From Haloglomus halophilum (GTDB taxonomy: Archaea > Halobacteriota > Halobacteria > Halobacteriales > Haloarculaceae), in assembly GCF_024298885.1 (NCBI RefSeq), contig NZ_CP101166.1, positions 1,116,001 to 1,180,000 on the forward strand: DNA of 64,000 bases. The letters run 5' to 3'. Of this stretch, positions 49,904 through 59,079 are shown in pieces. Position numbers and translations under genes: made by a program. Positions within the stretch are counted from its first letter, which is position 1, and the number at the start of each line of letters is the position of its first letter. The notes under the pieces are model-generated. The model was not told where the DNA came from and searched no databases. It saw only the letters and a program-made list of their open reading frames with translations.

Positions 49904-51727
49904 TCAGTCGTCGGCGGGCAGCGACTCGCCCGCGCCGTCCGTCGGCGCGGGACTGGACCCCATGTCGTCCTCCTCGGCGTAGGGGTACCAGGTCATCTTC
50001 GTGTTGTGCATGTAGGGGTCCTCGTAGGAGGTCTCCTCGGGCTCGCCCATCTCCTGCAGCTCCTCCTCGGAGTGTGCGGCGATGAAGTCGCGGAAGGACT
50101 GCCCCTCCTCGCGGCGCTCCTCGTAGTCGGCGAGGAGGTTCTGGATGTAGCCGGGCACCTCGTCGGCGGCGACGCGCATCTCCACCCAGTCGGCGAAGTG
50201 CGGGTCCTCGCCCAGTCCGCCGCCGAGGCCGATGTCGAACGCCTCGACCGGCTCGCCGTCCTTGCGCGTCTTCATGCCGCGCAGGGAGATGTCCGCGATC
50301 TGGGGCTGGGCACAGGAGGCCGTACAGCCCGACAGGTGGACGTGGAAGTCCTCGACGCCCTCGGGCACGTCGACGTTGCTGCGCATCCAGCGCGCGTACC
50401 GGACCATCCGGTTCTTCGTCTCCGTGATGGAGAGCGAGCAGAACTCCGTCCCCGTACAGGCCAGCGAGCCGCGCATGAACGGGTGCGGGTCGGGCGAGTA
50501 GTCCTCCAGCAGCGGCTCGTCGAGGAACGCCTCGAGTTCCGAGTCCGGAACGTCCGTGACGATGATGTTCTGTCGCTGGGTCAGGCGGACCTCGCCGGAG
50601 CCGTACTCCTCGGCCAGGTCGGCCAGTTCCAGCACGTCGTCGACGCCCATCCGGCCGGTGAGGACCGAGAGGCCGACGTAGTTCTTCCCGTCGGGCTGGT
50701 CGTAGACGCCGACGTGGTCGCCGTGCTCGCCGTCGCCGGCGTTGTACGTGTACTCCTCGCGGAGGTCCTCGCCCGCCGTGGGCAGCTCGTAGTCGATGTA
50801 CTCGTCCTGCAGGACCTGGCGGAACTTCTCCGGACCCCACTCGTCCATGAGGAACTTGATGCGGGCGTTGAAGCGGTCCTCGCGGTCGCCGTGGTCGCGG
50901 AACAGCGCGGAGATGCCCGCGGACACCTTCGGCGCGTCCTCGGGCGTGCAGAACACGTCGATGGAGCGGGCGAAGCGGGGCTCCTTGCGGGAGAGGCCGC
51001 CGCCGACGCGGACGTTGAAGCCGGTGACCTCCTCGCCGTCATCGAAATCCTCCGGATTTCGATTGCTCGACGGGCTCGGCCCGTCGGTGTCGACCTCCTT
51101 CACCGCGGGCTCGAACGCGAGGTCGTTGATGTCGCCCTGGCCACAGCCCTCGTCACAGCCCGTGACGGAGACCTTCCACTTCCGGGGCATGTTCGAGTAC
51201 GCCTCGTTGCCCTTGAACTCGTCGTGGAGCTGGCGCGCGACGGGCCAGGCGTCGACGTGCTCGTGCTCGTCCTTCCCGGCGACCGGACAGCCGACGATGT
51301 TCCGCCAGGAGTCCCCGCAGGCCTGGATGGTCGAGAGGCCGTTGGCCTCGAGCTTCTCGAAGATCTCCGGGATGTCCTCCAGCTTGATCCAGTGGAGCTG
51401 GATGCTCTGGCGGGTAGTCCAGTCGGCGTAGGCGCCGCCGAACTCCGGGTTGTCGACGGGACCGCGGGCGTACTCGTCGGTGATCTCCCCGACGACACGC
51501 AGCTGACCCGGCTCCAGCACCCCGTTCGGGGTGCCGATACGCATCATGAAGTAGCTCTCCTGGCCCTTCCGCTGGTGGTACAGCCCCCACCATTTGAAGC
51601 GCTCGAACCAGGCGTCCTGCTCGTCCTCTGGGATCGCGTCCCAGCCCTTCTCGGCGAACTCGAAGAGGTGATCACGGATCTCGTTCCCGTAGATCTCGTC
51701 TTTCCACCCTTCGACCTTGCTCGGCAT
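49904..51727 (-). CDS. Ferredoxin-dependent nitrite/sulfite reductase (siroheme, 4Fe-4S)
   Basis: The 607-residue protein is a duplicated nitrite/sulfite reductase. The cofactor ligands are present: CTGTEFC (Cx5C) and SGCTASCAQPQIADISLRG (Cx3C), which bridge a 4Fe-4S cluster and siroheme. Substrate-binding segments include RLTQRQNIIVTD and TTRQSIQLHWIKLED. It reduces nitrite to ammonia or sulfite to sulfide with ferredoxin; the two cannot be separated from sequence alone. The ATG at 51727 has a CTATAC box 27 bases upstream, so the upstream alternative at 51760 is unlikely. A Ser/Asn-rich insertion occurs in the middle (GPSPSSNRNPEDFDDGEE). Confidence 0.93.
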   Translation of the reverse strand: MPSKVEGWKDEIYGNEIRDHLFEFAEKGWDAIPEDEQDAWFERFKWWGLYHQRKGQESYFMMRIGTPNGVLEPGQLRVVGEITDEYARGPVDNPEFGGAYADWTTRQSIQLHWIKLEDIPEIFEKLEANGLSTIQACGDSWRNIVGCPVAGKDEHEHVDAWPVARQLHDEFKGNEAYSNMPRKWKVSVTGCDEGCGQGDINDLAFEPAVKEVDTDGPSPSSNRNPEDFDDGEEVTGFNVRVGGGLSRKEPRFARSIDVFCTPEDAPKVSAGISALFRDHGDREDRFNARIKFLMDEWGPEKFRQVLQDEYIDYELPTAGEDLREEYTYNAGDGEHGDHVGVYDQPDGKNYVGLSVLTGRMGVDDVLELADLAEEYGSGEVRLTQRQNIIVTDVPDSELEAFLDEPLLEDYSPDPHPFMRGSLACTGTEFCSLSITETKNRMVRYARWMRSNVDVPEGVEDFHVHLSGCTASCAQPQIADISLRGMKTRKDGEPVEAFDIGLGGGLGEDPHFADWVEMRVAADEVPGYIQNLLADYEERREEGQSFRDFIAAHSEEELQEMGEPEETSYEDPYMHNTKMTWYPYAEEDDMGSSPAPTDGAGESLPADD

Positions 51728-51750
51728 ATCCACGACCAGCACGCGCCCAC

Positions 51751-51756
51751 GTATAG
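51751..51756 (-). promoter_or_regulatory. TATA box of the nitrite/sulfite reductase gene
   Basis: CTATAC on the minus strand is centred 27 bases before the ATG at 51727, deciding the start codon. Confidence 0.55.
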
Positions 51757-51927
51757 GCACGCCTCTCTCGCCAAGCGTCCCCGGTGCTTCCGGGTACCAG
51801 AATATGTTGCCGGTAGTTCGTGGCAGGTCTCGCCGGGTTCACGGGGCCGTCCGGAGGTGGGTTCACGCGCCCTGGAGGTGGAATCACGCACCCCGGGCGT
51901 AGCCGGGGGACGGCCACGAGGGAGGAG

Positions 51928-52269
51928 TCACTCGTCGGGCGGGGACGCGAGGCGGGTCCGGCGGCGGGGTACGTGAACACTCTCCGCGTCGACGCCCCGG
52001 AAGATGCCGGTGTCCGGGTCGACCCGGCCGACGACCAACCAGTCGGTGACCCCGCTCTCGCCGCAGGCGATGCACTGACCGGCGATACGGGCCGTCACGT
52101 TCGGCGGGTCGACGCCGACCTCCACGAACCCCTCGGCGAGGAAGTCGGCCAGTTCGCACCCACAGAAGTCGTGGCGCGCGAGCCACCACAGGTCGCTCAC
52201 GTTCACCTCGCGGGAGTCGTTGACGCTGATCCACGCCCCGTCGTCGAGCTGGTGGATACTGGTGACCAC
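51928..52269 (-). CDS. Hypothetical protein with cysteine pairs (113 residues)
   Basis: From the GTG at 52269 the protein reads VVTSIHQLDDGAWISVNDSR, then SDLWWLARHDFCGCELADFL and ARIAGQCIACGESGVTDWLV. The CGC and CxxC motifs may form a metal site. The open frame upstream is Arg-rich and looks non-coding, so the GTG was chosen. No family is recognised; it appears to be a haloarchaeal protein. Confidence 0.6.
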   Translation of the reverse strand: MVTSIHQLDDGAWISVNDSREVNVSDLWWLARHDFCGCELADFLAEGFVEVGVDPPNVTARIAGQCIACGESGVTDWLVVGRVDPDTGIFRGVDAESVHVPRRRTRLASPPDE

Positions 52270-52496
52270 ACGGGCAAGAACGCGCCGGCGCAGGTAACCG
52301 TGTCGTCCCTCGCGAGGCTCGCCGGGCGTCGTTCGACGTGGTGACGAATCGTGACCGCGGAAACCACCCGACTGCACCCGGATTCAACGGAACAGTCCCG
52401 TCGCCACTACCGGCAACAGAATCCGGTAGTTGGGAGTGGGGGACAGGCTTGTCCGGGCGCACGGCCTTATACCGTGAGCCGGCATACGGGGGAGTG

Positions 52497-52580
52497 ATGA
52501 CCGATCGCCAACCAAGCGATGTCGCACCGGCGGCGGATGTCGCGCCGGAGCTCGTCGAATCGGAGGGCAGTGATGAGTGA
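52497..52580 (+). CDS. Possible 27-residue leader peptide
   Basis: This short acidic frame MTDRQPSDVAPAADVAPELV ends SDE. It begins 28 bases after a CTTATACC box, so it would be the first frame of a leaderless transcript, and its stop overlaps the start of the 47-residue gene (ATG at 52573). It could be a true micro-protein or a translated leader that couples the next gene. Confidence 0.4.
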   Translation: MTDRQPSDVAPAADVAPELVESEGSDE

Positions 52581-52716
52581 GGAGGCCGCCACCGTCGAGG
52601 AGGAAGAGGAGGTCGACACGAGCCACCTGGACGATGTCGAGGACGGCTGTGGCTGTGCGGAGGTCTGGGAGCACCTCTCGGAGAGCCGCGACGGCGCGGC
52701 CGAAGCCGACGACTGA
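52573..52716 (+). CDS. Small acidic haloarchaeal protein (47 residues)
   Basis: The protein begins MSEEAATVEEEEEVDTSHLD, continues DVEDGCGCAEVWEHLSESRD and ends EADD. The segment HLDDVEDGCGCAEVWEHLSE is, to my knowledge, conserved in many haloarchaea; function unknown. CxC could bind metal. It overlaps the upstream 27-residue frame by eight bases, suggesting translational coupling from the TATA box at about 52466-52472. Confidence 0.65.
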   Translation: MSEEAATVEEEEEVDTSHLDDVEDGCGCAEVWEHLSESRDGAAEADD

Positions 52717-52792
52717 ACCGTTCGATATCCCTTCTCGCGGCCGATACACGCGGGCGGGAGGTTTTTGCCCCGGTTCCACCTACGGGACTCCA

Positions 52793-53461
52793 ATGACAGG
52801 ACGGGGACGCGACGACGAAGGGCCATCGGCCGACCGGGAGTCACCGGTGGGCCAGCCGGTCATCCGGGGCGAGCCGGAGGTGGCCGGCGACGAGGCGGTC
52901 GGCTTCGACCCCTCGGACCCCGAGAGCCTCGAGCTCGCGGCAGACGTGGTCCGGCGGTTCTCGCAGAACACCGCCGGCGCCGACGACAACGTCTTCATGC
53001 TCCGGGGCGCCGCGGCCTGCGCGGCGCTCGTCCGCGGCGAGGGCTCGTACAAGGCTGCCGCCGAACGTGCCGGCGGCGAGGCCACGGTCGCGTTCATCCG
53101 CAAGTGGGCACGGGTCCACGACCTCCCGCGCTCGGTCCGGCGCTACGTCGCGCTCGGGCGCATCGCCCCGACGGCCGCGAAGCACATCGCCCGCGTCTCC
53201 GGCGAGGCTCGCTTCCTGCTCGCCTGGGCCACCCTCGACCACGGCCTCACGGTGCGCGAGGTCCGGGCCGCCGCCTCGCGGGTGAACGAGGGGATGAGCG
53301 TCGAGGCGGCGCTCGCCGAGGTGGGCGTCGAGCTCGGACAGCTGACCGTCTCGCTGGAGCCCGATGTCTACCGCGAGCTCCGCCGGCGCGCCGCGCTGGA
53401 CGACGTGGAACCCTCGGAGGTCGTCGAGGCCGCACTCGTCGACTACTTCGAGCGGCTGTAG
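52793..53461 (+). CDS. Haloarchaeal DUF7119-type protein with ParB-like helical region
   Basis: The 222-residue protein has a disordered acidic N-terminus (about 1-50) and then a helical region with LVRGEGSYKAAAERAGGEAT, FIRKWARVHDLPRSVRRYVA and GRIAPTAAKHIARVSGEARF. The last is reminiscent of the KorB/ParB helix-turn-helix neighbourhood (P-x-A-A-x-x-I). The C-terminus has a ribbon-helix-helix-like segment, SLEPDVYRELRRRAALDDVE followed by PSEVVEAALVDYFERL. DNA binding is therefore likely. I recall the family label only tentatively. A T-rich box (gtttttg) lies upstream. Confidence 0.65.
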   Translation: MTGRGRDDEGPSADRESPVGQPVIRGEPEVAGDEAVGFDPSDPESLELAADVVRRFSQNTAGADDNVFMLRGAAACAALVRGEGSYKAAAERAGGEATVAFIRKWARVHDLPRSVRRYVALGRIAPTAAKHIARVSGEARFLLAWATLDHGLTVREVRAAASRVNEGMSVEAALAEVGVELGQLTVSLEPDVYRELRRRAALDDVEPSEVVEAALVDYFERL

Positions 53462-53542
53462 CCGTGTCGAGTAACTTCGACCGCATCTGACGCGCGCCCT
53501 GACCGAAACCGTTACCCCGGACTCGAACACAACTACGGGCGA

Positions 53543-53654
53543 GGGCCGATAGCTCAGCCCGGCAGAGCGTCTGGCTTTTAACGTGGCGCCCCGGTCTCCC
53601 CGGGACCCTGCGGGAGAGACCAGACGGTCGGGGGTTCAAATCCCTCTCGGCCCG
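53543..53654 (+). tRNA. tRNA-Lys (anticodon TTT) with a 38-base intron
   Basis: Acceptor stem GGGCCGA pairs with TCGGCCC, discriminator G. The D arm is gctc...gagc, the anticodon stem TCTGG/CCAGA, the loop CTTTTAA with anticodon TTT at 53577-53579, and the T arm gggggttcaaatccctc. An intron interrupts the gene after position 37, at about 53581-53618 (one-base ambiguity), giving a 74-base mature tRNA without CCA. The intron can form a GC-rich helix (CCCCGG...CCGGG), compatible with a bulge-helix-bulge splice site. Confidence 0.9.
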
Positions 53655-53695
53655 TGCCGGAGTTCTCGGGCGAAGTGAGAGAACCACGAACCGGC

Positions 53696-53713
53696 AGAGA
53701 AGGATTTGAACCC
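53696..53713 (-). repeat. Inverted copy of the tRNA T-arm
   Basis: The minus strand reads GGGTTCAAATCCTTCTCT; its first 12 bases match the tRNA T loop and 3' T stem exactly. It lies about 40 bases after the tRNA gene. Confidence 0.6.
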
Positions 53714-53759
53714 TGCGAGTCGCGCGCAGTGAGCGGAGCGAACGAGCACGTCCCGCTCC

Positions 53760-53782
53760 GGTTCAAATCCCTCTCGGCCCGT
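53760..53782 (+). repeat. Direct copy of the tRNA-Lys 3' end
   Basis: Identical over 23 bases to 53633-53655 (T loop to discriminator); similarity continues for about 24 more bases (tctcgg-cgaagtga in both). The period is 127 bases. It looks like an att-type duplication left by integration at the tRNA 3' end, or a local tandem duplication. Confidence 0.75.
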
Positions 53783-53898
53783 ACCCGAATTCTCGGACGA
53801 AGTGAACACGAGCAGCAGTGGCGACGACCGTCGGTCCGGCCGCTCTTCGGCCGTGGAGTGCGAGAGAGAAACGAGTCGCGGAGCGGCCGGTTCGGGGT

Positions 53899-54999
53899 TC
53901 AGCCGCGGGTCGGCAGGTAGGCCAGCGCGACGATCATCAGCGCGCCGAAGCCGGAGAGGATGGAGATGCCCCAGAGGCCGTTCACCCGCTCGTGGTAGTA
54001 GTCCTGTTGTTCGACCTGGTCCTGATAGCTCCCGATATCGGAGGAGATGACGACCGTGCTGGGGTTGGCGAAGTGGACGACATGGGTCTGCCCGGCGAGC
54101 GTGACGTTGGCGCCCTCGGTCAGTTCCTGGCTCGTGGTCCGGGGCCCGGTCCACTCGATGAGGACACGGTCGCTGGAGATGTTCGCGACGGTCGTCTCGT
54201 TGGCCGGGACCGAGAGGTCCTCGGCCGCACGGTAGGTGAGCGTGTCACCCTCGGTGAACGTCGTCCTCGCGGGTTCGGGGAGGTACGCGTCGAGCGGCTG
54301 GGTGGTACCGTTGCGGTAGCGGACGAACTGTCCGTCGTCGCCGCTGTACACCTGATTCTCGACATCCGGATCGCCCCGGAGCCGCTCGGTCACGTTGAAC
54401 CGCTGGACCGCGTGGAACGCGCTCACGTCGGTCCCGTTCGGGATGACGACCTCGTAGTTGTCACCCCAGACCAGCGTGGCCGAGGTGTTGCCGACCTCGG
54501 TGACCGTGGCGGTGGCGTTCTCGTACGGCAGGGTGTCGCCGACGGCGAACGAAGCCGTGGTGTTGCCGGTAGCGTTCACCAGCGAAAGCTCACCGCCGGA
54601 GACGTTGGCGGTCTGCTGGGTGCCGTTGTACTGGACGGAATCGCCGTCCTGGATGGTGGCCGAGAACGCACCCTGTTTGCCCGTCCACGAGGAGTTGGTC
54701 GGGGAGAGTGCCGTCCCGTTCGACAGCTCGGCGCTGTAGACGAACGAGTCGTTCGTGGTCGAGAGCTGGCCGACCAGCGTCGTGCCACCCCCGCCGCCGT
54801 GGCCGCCACCGCCGCTGCTCTGCTCGGAGATGTTCGAGACGGTGTACGTCTGTCCGTCGACCGTCATGGAATCGCCCACTGCGAGTCCCTCGCTGTCGAG
54901 GTCGATGGTAGGCTGCTGTGCCACCGCGATGACCGAATAGGCACTCGCCCCCATGACGACGAAGAAGACGAGGTATATCGCCGCGACTCGTCGTTGCAT
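53899..54999 (-). CDS. Membrane-anchored extracytoplasmic protein (366 residues)
   Basis: The protein begins with a membrane helix (AAIYLVFFVVMGASAYSVIA), probably an uncleaved anchor, then a long outside domain rich in Asn-x-Ser/Thr sites for N-glycosylation, with a Gly/His-rich loop (SSGGGGHGGGGGTTLVGQ) and repeated beta-strand units (GDSVQYNG; GDTLPYENATATVTEVGNTS; GDTLTYRAAEDLSVP). The C-terminus has a second helix (GLWGISILSGFGALMIVALA) ending YLPTRG. No family is recognised. It lies next to the CTERM cluster on the same strand but has no CTERM motif. Confidence 0.75.
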   Translation of the reverse strand: MQRRVAAIYLVFFVVMGASAYSVIAVAQQPTIDLDSEGLAVGDSMTVDGQTYTVSNISEQSSGGGGHGGGGGTTLVGQLSTTNDSFVYSAELSNGTALSPTNSSWTGKQGAFSATIQDGDSVQYNGTQQTANVSGGELSLVNATGNTTASFAVGDTLPYENATATVTEVGNTSATLVWGDNYEVVIPNGTDVSAFHAVQRFNVTERLRGDPDVENQVYSGDDGQFVRYRNGTTQPLDAYLPEPARTTFTEGDTLTYRAAEDLSVPANETTVANISSDRVLIEWTGPRTTSQELTEGANVTLAGQTHVVHFANPSTVVISSDIGSYQDQVEQQDYYHERVNGLWGISILSGFGALMIVALAYLPTRG

Positions 55000-55096
55000 A
55001 TGTGGGCGGTTGCCGCGGCCGCAAATAGGCGTTGTCTTTCACGGGCGCCCGGGGTGTACGCCCCCGGCCGCCCGCGAGCGCCGTGCTGTCGACCGC

Positions 55097-56200
55097 TCAG
55101 TCGCGCCGGAACGCGAGCAGCGCCGCCGCCAGCACGCCGACGAGCGCGGCCACCAGGCCGAAGCCCGGCCCCGCACCGACCGTCGGCGTCGCCGGGGCCT
55201 GTCCGGCGCCGCCGGGGGCGGCCGCCTGGGTCGCCGTGGCCGTCGACCCGCCGCCGGTCGCGTCGCCACCACCACCGCCGTTCCCGTCGTCGTTCGCCGC
55301 CGTCGCGGTGGCTTCTGCCGTCGCCGTCGCCGTCGCTTCGGCCGTCGCCGTCGCCTCGGGCGCCGCCGTCGCGGTGTCGGTGGCTTCTGCCGTCGCCGTC
55401 GCCGTCGCTTCGGGGGCTGCCGTCGCGGTGGCTTCAGCCGTTGCCGTCGCCGTGGCCTCGGCCGTCGCCGTTGCGGTCGCCGTCGGCTCGGGCGTCGACT
55501 CGTCGCCACCGTCCTCGCTCGGCGGCGGGCCGAGCTGCTCGCGGGCCTCCTCCTCGCTCCCGCACTCGCAGACGTAGAAGTAGTGCGAGTCCAGCGTCAC
55601 CTCGAACTGGTTGTCGTTGTAGCCGGTCCCGTTGAGGAAGCCGTTGATCTGGTACCAGCCCGGCTCACTGGGCATCGTGTAACACTCGTTCTGGACGGCG
55701 ACGACCTCGTCGACGTCGTTGATGGCGATCGGGTCGCCGGCGAGGTCATCCTCACCGAAGAACTCGATGACGATCTCGTGCTCGTTGAACTGTGAGTTCT
55801 TCCGGGCGGCCAGCAGCGACTCGTCCGTCTCCGTTCCACTGTCGTCGTTCCCGCGGTCCACGCCGAACGCCGCAGTGTTCTCGGTCGAGCACTCCGAGAA
55901 GTCGATATCCTCGTTCCCGATGATGAGGAAGTCGGTCACCTCGTACCCCTTCGGGGAGGGCGTTCCGTCGAACGTTCCCTCCAGGCCGGCGAGGTGCTGG
56001 ATACTCGCGTTCGCCCGGTTCTGGTCACCGGGGTAGTGGTCGACCTCCTCCGGGAGGAACACCTCGTAGTTCCCGGTCGCGCCGTGGTTCGTTCCGGCAC
56101 CACCGGTGCCGGCAGCACCCACGCCACCCACCACCACGAGAGCGCCTAACATGATAACTGCAACCGTTAACGCGCCGCTGAATTGGTTTCTGGCCGCCAT
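55097..56200 (-). CDS. PGF-CTERM surface protein, paralogue 1 (367 residues)
   Basis: The signal peptide is FSGALTVAVIMLGALVVVGG. The core shares with its four neighbours: NYEVFLPEEVDHYPG, NASIQHLAG, DIDFSECSTENTAAFGVDRG, MPSEPGWYQINGFLNGTGYN and SHYFYVCECGSEEEAREQLG. Then comes a long Thr-Ala-Glu repeat linker (about 240-320; TATATAEATATATAEATATA type), probably O-glycosylated. The C-terminal GAGPGFGLVAALVGVLAAAL plus LAFRRD is a PGF-CTERM signal for archaeosortase A, so the protein is processed and lipid-anchored at the cell surface. Function unknown. It is the most diverged member and lacks the DKGG/GGGPCYGM insert of paralogues 3-5. Confidence 0.82.
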   Translation of the reverse strand: MAARNQFSGALTVAVIMLGALVVVGGVGAAGTGGAGTNHGATGNYEVFLPEEVDHYPGDQNRANASIQHLAGLEGTFDGTPSPKGYEVTDFLIIGNEDIDFSECSTENTAAFGVDRGNDDSGTETDESLLAARKNSQFNEHEIVIEFFGEDDLAGDPIAINDVDEVVAVQNECYTMPSEPGWYQINGFLNGTGYNDNQFEVTLDSHYFYVCECGSEEEAREQLGPPPSEDGGDESTPEPTATATATAEATATATAEATATAAPEATATATAEATDTATAAPEATATAEATATATAEATATAANDDGNGGGGGDATGGGSTATATQAAAPGGAGQAPATPTVGAGPGFGLVAALVGVLAAALLAFRRD

Positions 56201-56306
56201 TCGGATTCTTATCCCAGGAAACGGATGGAGCTATAAAACCCTTCGTTCCCACACAGGGACAAAAACCGACCGTCTCATGGCGGCTGGACGCCCCAGAACG
56301 AGCCGT

Positions 56307-57467
<1,161 letters not shown>

Positions 57468-57680
57468 AACCAGACCGAACTGTTTGAAGCTGAAAAGTTC
57501 TACGGCTTACCACCGAACAGCGGCCATGTTACAGCAGTTCATGCAAAAATACCAGAATACGATTGAATATATGGTATAAAGCTGCCAGCATGAACGGCTT
57601 TCGAGTAATGTGGGGCGGTCCTCGCGGGCGCGCCACTACCGGTGATCAGGGGGAACAGGAAGGCGGAACGCCGCCGGGGC

Positions 57681-58928
57681 TCAGTCGCGCCGGAGCGCGA
57701 GCAGTGCCGCCGCCAGCACGCCACCCAGCGCCGCCACGAGGCCGAAGCCCGGCCCGGCACCGGCCGTCGGCGTCACCGGACCGGAACCCTGCTGGTTCTG
57801 CTGGACCTGCTGGCCGCCGCCCGAACCACCGGTGTTGGCACCGCCGTTCGCCCCCGCCGTCGCCGTCACCGTCGCCGTCTGCCCGGCCGCGCCGCCGCCG
57901 GCGCCGCCACCGCTACCACCGCCACCGCCGGCGCCGCCACCACCGCCGCCACCGCTACCACCACCGGCCGCCTCAGTCGCTGTCGGCTCCGGCGTCGCGG
58001 TCGCGGTGGCCGTCGCCGTCGCGGTGGCCGTCGCCGTCGCGGTGGCCGTCGCCGTCGACTCGCTACCGCCGCCACCGGCCGCCTCGGTCGCTGTCGGCTC
58101 CGGCGTCGCGGTCGCCGTCGACTCGCTACCGCCGCCGCCGCTCTCGTACGGGTTCTCCTGACCCGGCGGGGCGCCGAGCTGGTTGTACGCTTCCTCCTCC
58201 GACTGGCACTCACAGATGTAGTAGTAGTGCGAGACCAGGTTCACCTCGACCTCGTTACCGCTGTAGGAGGTCCCGTTCGCGTAGCCCTGGATCTGGTACC
58301 ACCCGGGCTCGGTGGGCATCCCGTAGCACGGGCCGCCACCGGACTGATACCCCTGGTGGGCGACGATCTGGTCGTCCGAGTACAGCTCGGCGTTGCCGTC
58401 GCCGTCCTCCTTGCCGGTCTCGGCGCCGCCCTTGTCGCTCGGACTGGGTGAGGCCAGTTCGTCACCCTCGTACAGGTAGATGTCGATGGAGTGGTCGTTG
58501 AACGAGTTCTTCTCCAGATACCGGAGGAGGTCGACGTCGACCTTCGTCCCCGGGTCGTCGCTGTTGCGGTCGATACCGAACGCCGCCGTGTTCGAGGTCG
58601 AACACTGCGAGAAGTCCACGTCCGGGTTGCCGATTCGGATGTACTTCAGATGCTCGACCCCCCTGGAGGCACCCGCGTTCTCGAACAGTTCCTCCGTCCC
58701 GGCCGCGTAGTGGTTGATGCTCGCGTTGTTGGGCCCGCCGGGATTCTTCGACCGCGGATAGTGGTCCGTCGCGAACGGCAGGTTCACCGTGTAGTTCCCG
58801 TTCTCCGCGCCGTGACCCACACCGCCGGACGCCGCGGAGGGAGCGGCACCGGCACCGCCGGATACCCCCGCTACCACCGCGAGGATCGCTACTGCACCGA
58901 GGATGACCGCCGTGCGCTGTCGTGTCAT
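57681..58928 (-). CDS. PGF-CTERM surface protein, paralogue 3 (415 residues)
   Basis: Signal TAVILGAVAILAVVAGVSGG; core NYTVNLPFATDHYPRSKNPG, NASINHYAAGTEELFE, DVDFSQCSTSNTAAFGIDRN, ELASPSPSDKGGAETG, GGGPCYGMPTEPGWYQIQGY and SHYYYICECQSEEEAYNQLG. The linker contains a run of alternating Thr-Ala (TATATATATATATATATATP type) and Gly blocks. The C-terminus is GAGPGFGLVAALGGVLAAAL and LALRRD (PGF-CTERM). Upstream, between it and paralogue 4, is an AT-rich promoter region (tatttatatatttcgc near 58983). Confidence 0.84.
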   Translation of the reverse strand: MTRQRTAVILGAVAILAVVAGVSGGAGAAPSAASGGVGHGAENGNYTVNLPFATDHYPRSKNPGGPNNASINHYAAGTEELFENAGASRGVEHLKYIRIGNPDVDFSQCSTSNTAAFGIDRNSDDPGTKVDVDLLRYLEKNSFNDHSIDIYLYEGDELASPSPSDKGGAETGKEDGDGNAELYSDDQIVAHQGYQSGGGPCYGMPTEPGWYQIQGYANGTSYSGNEVEVNLVSHYYYICECQSEEEAYNQLGAPPGQENPYESGGGGSESTATATPEPTATEAAGGGGSESTATATATATATATATATATATPEPTATEAAGGGSGGGGGGGAGGGGGSGGGAGGGAAGQTATVTATAGANGGANTGGSGGGQQVQQNQQGSGPVTPTAGAGPGFGLVAALGGVLAAALLALRRD

Positions 58929-59079
58929 GTACCCTGTATCTCCTACTGTGCCCCCCTAACCCCGTTGCAGGGATTGAACGGCTATTTATATATTTCGCTT
59001 GTACTGAACGGGTATTTCATATATCGGGGCGACAGGCAACGAGGAGGAGCCGTCAGCGAGCCGTCCGTCGGCTCGTCGT

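Noticed and set aside
53578..53920. Short frames containing TGREGFEP-like peptides around the tRNA
   Set aside because: These are translations of tRNA-derived sequence and its copies, a known artefact of tRNA loci.
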